Part shown: positions 59,733-64,000 of the stretch, piece after piece
Layout: every line of letters begins with the position of its first letter
How positions within the stretch are numbered: position 1 is the stretch's first letter
Assembly: GCA_905221605.1 (NCBI GenBank)
Contig: CAJNDS010000563.1
Location: 1 to 64,000 of the forward strand
Length of the DNA: 64,000 bases
DNA from: Symbiodinium natans
Lineage: Eukaryota; Sar; Dinophyceae; Suessiales; Symbiodiniaceae
Reading direction: 5' to 3'
The notes under the pieces: model-generated
The model's database searches: none
The model's input: the letters and a program-made list of their open reading frames with translations, nothing else
What the model was told of the DNA's origin: nothing
Position numbers and translations under genes: made by a program

Positions 59733-62465
59733 TCACTGCGAGTGCGAGGGCTGCACCAGCGCGAAAGAACCAGTGGATGAGGCGACGGGAGAAGGAGCTT
59801 TGGCATCGGGGTCTCGGCCGATGGCTGATCCCTGCATGTTCGTCTTCTGGGCCTGGCCAAACTTGCATCGGCGTGGCTGCGAGGCCTTCCGCAAGGCCAC
59901 GATGAGCACCCCATTCTCCAGCGTGGCGTCATCTGGGCAAAGGTCAAAGCGCCCTTCGGTGTAGTCAAAGACGAACTCCTGCTCCCAGACGCCATGGTGC
60001 TGGCGGATGGGCTGCACTGGCTGAACGGCCGCCTCGTCGATGGGCGGCTTCTTCTCGACTCGGATCTTCACGCCGTTCGGGAGCTCCTCACCATTCAGGT
60101 CGTCCCCCGTCACGCCCGGGCACTCGATGCGGATCAGCCGCATGGTGCCTCGCTCATCCACCCGGTCATAGACGTTCACGATGGGGTCGAAGCTCACGTC
60201 GTGCGCGATGATCTCGCCCAATGGGGAAATCACCCCGCGAGTCTTCATGGCCACGCGGGCCCCCTCCTGGGAGAGCTTCATGCACAATGCCCCCACGCAG
60301 CTGTAGCCCTCCATCGACTCCTTCGCCGACAGCACCTCCTGCGCGTCGCAGAACTCCACACGGATCGCCTGGTCAGAGGTGCAGACCGATTCCTCGGGGA
60401 CCTTTGCTTCGATGTTCACGAAACGCGGCAAAAGTCGGGAGAGCTCGTCTTTGAGCACGTCCGCGAGCACGAGCTCCGAGCCCAGGGCGTTTCGGTGCTC
60501 CAGGCTTTGCAGCAGGTGCTGCCGGTTCTTTTCGTTGAAGGCGTCCCCGGCGGGCGAGAACTCGTAGCAGAGGCCGATGTGGTGCAGAGGAGGTGCCCCG
60601 TTCCCAGCATCCTGGGTGAAGATCAGCTCGCCCAAGTGGGACTGGTGGCCATCGTAGCACCGCATCACCTGCCGCTGGAAGAGCTTCCCAGCCTCCCCCT
60701 TGTCCATGGTGTTGCGCAGGTTGTGCACCACGACCAGCTCCTTTTGCTGGCCTCCTTGCACGTACTTCTGGTGGAGCATGGCCACGTACTTCTGCTCGAA
60801 CCAGGTGAGGTCGTTGACCACAAAGATCATGTGGTGGGCGATGCGGGAGATCATCTCGAACATGAGAGACTCCGTCGTCTGCGCGTCCAGGATCGCGTCC
60901 ACGTCCTGCTTCTGGTAGGAGACAGTGGATTGCACACCGGCGGAATCCAGCACCAGCATCCGGCGCTCCTCGATCCACAGGAAACTCAGGCCACGGGTGG
61001 TGTGGAGCTTGCCCGAGGGAAGGTTCACGCCAAAGAGCTTGTTGGTGAGCCAAGTCTTGCCCTTGTCGAAGAGGCCCACCACCGCCACGATGCGGAACCT
61101 CCCGGCGGTCGCGACTTGCAGCATAGACTCCGCATGCTGCAGGAAGGGGATCTCGCCCGTGGACAGGAACTGTGCAAGGGACTCGAAGGCCAAAACTGCA
61201 TCGTAGGGTGTGGCCTGGCTCTTGCTGACCTTGCTGCGCCAGCGGCGCTGCAGACGCTTCTGGTACAGGCGCCACGCCAGCTGCAACTGCAGCGTCGCCA
61301 TCAGCTCCCTTGCGTGCCTGCCGCTGCGCTTCCTCTCGGCCAAGACGGACTTTGCAAGCTTTCGCCCGACGAACATGCGCCAAAGTGCTTGGATCTGGGT
61401 GGCCGCCTGGCAAGAGATGTGGCTCCTTTCCAATGCGGCCTGCGCCGCCCGGCCCGAGCGTTCACAAGCAAAGCCCCGCCAAGTCGTCTGAATTTTGGCG
61501 GCGGCTCTGGACAGTCGGCGGCCTCGACGCTGCGCTGCGTCGCTGCCTGTCCGGAGGATGTCCTGGAAAGCCTGGACCTTCTGCTGGCTTTCGGCGAGCT
61601 CATTAGATGCCCGGCCAGCCCTTTCTTGCAGATGCGAATTCTGCTCCTCAAGATCACCGACTTTGCCCTCCAGCTGCTCAGCCTTCTCCTGAAGCGCACC
61701 ACGCTCCTGCCGCAGAGCCCCACGTTCCTTCTGCAAGGTCATCTTCTGAGCCTCCAGGTCTGTGATTTTACTTTTGCAAGCCTCCAGCTCTTCACGCATC
61801 GCTCCGCTGTCCTTGTGCCAGCGAGTCGTTTCTTCTTCCAGACCCCTGACTTTGCTCTTGCATTCCTTCAGCTCCCGAGCCTGCTGTCTCAGGCCAACAG
61901 CCTCCTTCTCCAAGCGCTCGTTCTCATTGGTCGAGTCTTGGGCCTGCTTCTGATAGTAGCTCATGGCCTCCTTCCGCAAAGCATCCGCATCCTTGCCTCC
62001 AATGCTCTTGAAAGAGACCTCGATTTCAAGTGGCTGGGAAAGGTCAGGCTGCGCACCGAAGTCACGGCGGCCCCAAAGTTTTTTCCATGCAGTCTCCTCC
62101 GCAGTCATTTTCCAATTCGCTCGCGCCGCTCCAACGCGGATTTCCACCTCGTAGGCCTCCGTTGCCTCGAAGTACAGGCTGCACTTGCCCGAACTTGCTT
62201 CATCATCTCCACACGGGCAGAGCTGCAGCTTGAAACAGTGGCCCCAGCAGTTGAACTCCCTGCTGTTCATCTCATCGCCCTTGCTCTTGCCCTGGAGATC
62301 AACCACCTCCACCCGCCAGGTGGCCTGCTGAGCTTGGTCTTTGCAAACTTTGCAAACGCAGGGCCCGCGCCTACCCCTTAACGAACGGACTTTCACGTTT
62401 GTGAGGACCCAAAAAACATGATAGACAGCCAAAAACATGTACCTGTGGTGCACAACTCCGTTCAC
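59733..62465 (-). CDS. Host GTPase: MATH-like, coiled coil, IQ, GBP-like GTPase, HSP20-like
   Basis: 910-codon open frame. Residues about 50-155 look like a MATH/TRAF-type domain (FNCWGHCFKLQLCPCGDDEA...KCSLYFEA). About 165-305 is a coiled coil. About 320-380 holds two IQ motifs (AAKIQTTWRGF, ATQIQALWRMFVGRK), which bind calmodulin-like proteins. About 455-680 is a GBP/dynamin-like GTPase: P-loop GLFDKGKT (464-471), DSAG (507-510), HNLRNT (581-586). About 758-860 is an HSP20/alpha-crystallin-like domain (IRIECPGVTGDDLN ... GVWEQEFVFDYTEGRF, then NGVLIVALRK). The first about 48 residues are unlike the rest and a CTCAG acceptor precedes QATWRVEVV, so the true first exon probably starts elsewhere. 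A long antisense frame (59994-62381) is a shadow. Confidence 0.8.
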   Translation of the reverse strand: MNGVVHHRYMFLAVYHVFWVLTNVKVRSLRGRRGPCVCKVCKDQAQQATWRVEVVDLQGKSKGDEMNSREFNCWGHCFKLQLCPCGDDEASSGKCSLYFEATEAYEVEIRVGAARANWKMTAEETAWKKLWGRRDFGAQPDLSQPLEIEVSFKSIGGKDADALRKEAMSYYQKQAQDSTNENERLEKEAVGLRQQARELKECKSKVRGLEEETTRWHKDSGAMREELEACKSKITDLEAQKMTLQKERGALRQERGALQEKAEQLEGKVGDLEEQNSHLQERAGRASNELAESQQKVQAFQDILRTGSDAAQRRGRRLSRAAAKIQTTWRGFACERSGRAAQAALERSHISCQAATQIQALWRMFVGRKLAKSVLAERKRSGRHARELMATLQLQLAWRLYQKRLQRRWRSKVSKSQATPYDAVLAFESLAQFLSTGEIPFLQHAESMLQVATAGRFRIVAVVGLFDKGKTWLTNKLFGVNLPSGKLHTTRGLSFLWIEERRMLVLDSAGVQSTVSYQKQDVDAILDAQTTESLMFEMISRIAHHMIFVVNDLTWFEQKYVAMLHQKYVQGGQQKELVVVHNLRNTMDKGEAGKLFQRQVMRCYDGHQSHLGELIFTQDAGNGAPPLHHIGLCYEFSPAGDAFNEKNRQHLLQSLEHRNALGSELVLADVLKDELSRLLPRFVNIEAKVPEESVCTSDQAIRVEFCDAQEVLSAKESMEGYSCVGALCMKLSQEGARVAMKTRGVISPLGEIIAHDVSFDPIVNVYDRVDERGTMRLIRIECPGVTGDDLNGEELPNGVKIRVEKKPPIDEAAVQPVQPIRQHHGVWEQEFVFDYTEGRFDLCPDDATLENGVLIVALRKASQPRRCKFGQAQKTNMQGSAIGRDPDAKAPSPVASSTGSFALVQPSHSQ

Positions 62466-62469
62466 GCCC

Positions 62470-64000
62470 GGCCTTGAGCTCCCAAGGAAGGACTTCGACG
62501 ACCCCGACCCCAGCCATGCTGGAAGGCTTGCGCGGTGTGTGCTAGTGCTCGAGAGGGAGCCGTAAGTTGCTGCGTTGTGTGGGAGCTGGTGTCGCCTCGG
62601 GGGCAGGCAGCTCTACAGCCTCATCCACTGCAACAGGAAGCTATCATGGCAGGGTGGACAGCAACACTCTTCCATCATATCCTCACATCTAGGAGCGGGC
62701 CTGTGGTTGACGAAGCAGCCAAGGCCACACAGGAAGCCTGGCAAAAGCGACGCTTCTTCTGCCCCTTGCTGGATTAAGCTGTTTCAGAAAGAGGATATCG
62801 AATGATACAGATGGTTATATAGCTAGAGTCGAGTCTATAGGGCTCCTATATGGGGCGTAGTCAGGGGCCCAATAGACTGTAGCTCATGTCAACGTTGCTT
62901 TGCTGACCTCGCACATGCTCCGATGAGCATCCCTGTACACTCCTTAAACAGTTTCCGGGCGCCGGCATTAACTACAGGATCCCTACCCACCTACCTTCGT
63001 TTTTTGTCAGTCAGGAGACTTGACAGTATTTTAGATGCGTGACACTGAGATGTCGGCTGCGGCTGCGATGAAACAACAGAACAAACCAAATAAGCAGGAC
63101 TGTAACGGCACAAGCACAGTTGTCGTATAACACTCATGTCGTGAAGTGCCCCGAATAAGCCTTCATGATGCTTGAGGCGAAGCGTGACAGCACCCATCAG
63201 AGGCTCCACGTCTTCAAACGATGCACGTGTTCATGGTGCTGCATGACCGTTTCTGTTCTGAATCCTGAAACCACCGCGGTCAAGATGCGCAGGAACCTTC
63301 GAGATGGAAAACCAAGCCCTGTATTCAGTGTTCTAAGCGCCTGAGGCCCTTCTTAACCCCATCTTCACTCCGGATCCTGCCACCCATCACCTTAGATTCG
63401 GGGACAGCTGCGGAGCATCCAATCGGACAGCGCTTCGCAGGCCAACCTCGAACCCTGCACCCTAAACTCCCAAGAGCCAACGAGCAAGGGAGGCCAGCTC
63501 GACATGCCCGGCAACCGGCGAGGCGTGCCATCGCAAATGACACCATACTCCAACCCTTAACCCATAACCCTAAACCCCAAACCCTACACCCTTGCCAGGT
63601 TTGCAGTATCTGGGTATGCCAGCTTTGGACCCATCCCTGCGCTTCAAGCAAAAGATATTGGTGGCTAAGATAAATGACGTCTTCTGCATCTTAGGGGCCT
63701 CGACGCTTCCGTATTGCATTCTACACCTCCCTGATTGTGACAAGCTGTCCTGTCTACTCATTCTGCTTGTAAAGGTCTTGGGGTTGTGGTATGATTGTAG
63801 CAACTGGACTCACTCTCTGTAGTACAGGTACGATTATTGTTATGAAAACCTCCTGTAGGGCTCTTGAGATGGCCGACAAGAGATTTAGAATCGGTTCGGG
63901 TTCTCAAGGCAGGCAAGGAAATTCACCCTGACCTGAGAGGCATTTTTCCTGAGCCAACGGAAGCCGACACAGGGCTGCATCAAAGGGCGGTTTAGGGTGT
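62470..64000. other. Host DNA, no gene recognised
   Basis: Short frames only. A CCCTAAA-type tract lies at about 63558-63590, and a short TTTAGGG-like patch at the very end of the window. Confidence 0.4.

Noticed and set aside
60373-61413. 346-codon minus-strand frame
   Set aside because: Same strand but shifted frame of the GTPase gene; Pro/Gly/Arg-rich with no domain.
59994-62381. 795-codon frame on the plus strand
   Set aside because: Antisense shadow of the GTPase gene; composition reflects the complement of its codons, and the minus strand has clear domains.

Overview
The window is eukaryotic nuclear DNA carrying an integrated virus. The host part (1-15837 and 36269-64000) is fairly GC-rich and gene-poor. 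It is dotted with about twenty interstitial tracts of plant/alga-type telomere repeat (TTTAGGG / CCCTAAA), long microsatellites, small foldback (MITE-like) elements and an 860-bp tandem array. The recognisable host genes are a four-domain GTPase (59733-62465, minus), a damaged AIG1/GIMAP-type GTPase (57108-57995, minus), and exon-like pieces of membrane proteins on either side of the virus. TTTAGGG telomeres and these GTPase families fit a protist alga such as a dinoflagellate, but no diagnostic marker (spliced leader, rRNA) was seen, so the host is not named.

The main content is a 20.4-kb AT-rich element at 15845-36261, interpreted as an endogenous Polinton-like virus (PLV). It has near-identical terminal inverted repeats of about 300 bp, a 5-7 bp target duplication inside telomere-like repeat, and about 22 densely packed intron-free ORFs. 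The replication/integration half (mostly minus strand, 16163-24396) carries a 1322-aa polymerase-like/SF1-helicase fusion, a DDE (rve) integrase, a GIY-YIG nuclease and small accessory proteins. The virion half (24434-34749) carries the packaging ATPase, an S74-type fibre/spike protein, the major capsid protein, a lipase, a probable penton/minor capsid protein and proline-rich virion candidates. Two more GIY-YIG genes are interspersed, and three small genes at the right end share an identical promoter.

The virus shows a readable regulatory code. Replication-side and GIY-YIG genes carry TTTAAA-box modules 30-60 nt upstream. Many virion-side genes carry a TCTA core 10-19 nt before the ATG, like the late motif described for CroV/Mavirus. 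Many 3' ends carry perfect AT-rich hairpins, like the Mimivirus polyadenylation hairpin. The only clear lesion in a core gene is a frame change at the very end of the packaging ATPase. High TIR identity and intact large ORFs suggest a recent, perhaps still functional, integration 216 bp upstream of a host gene.
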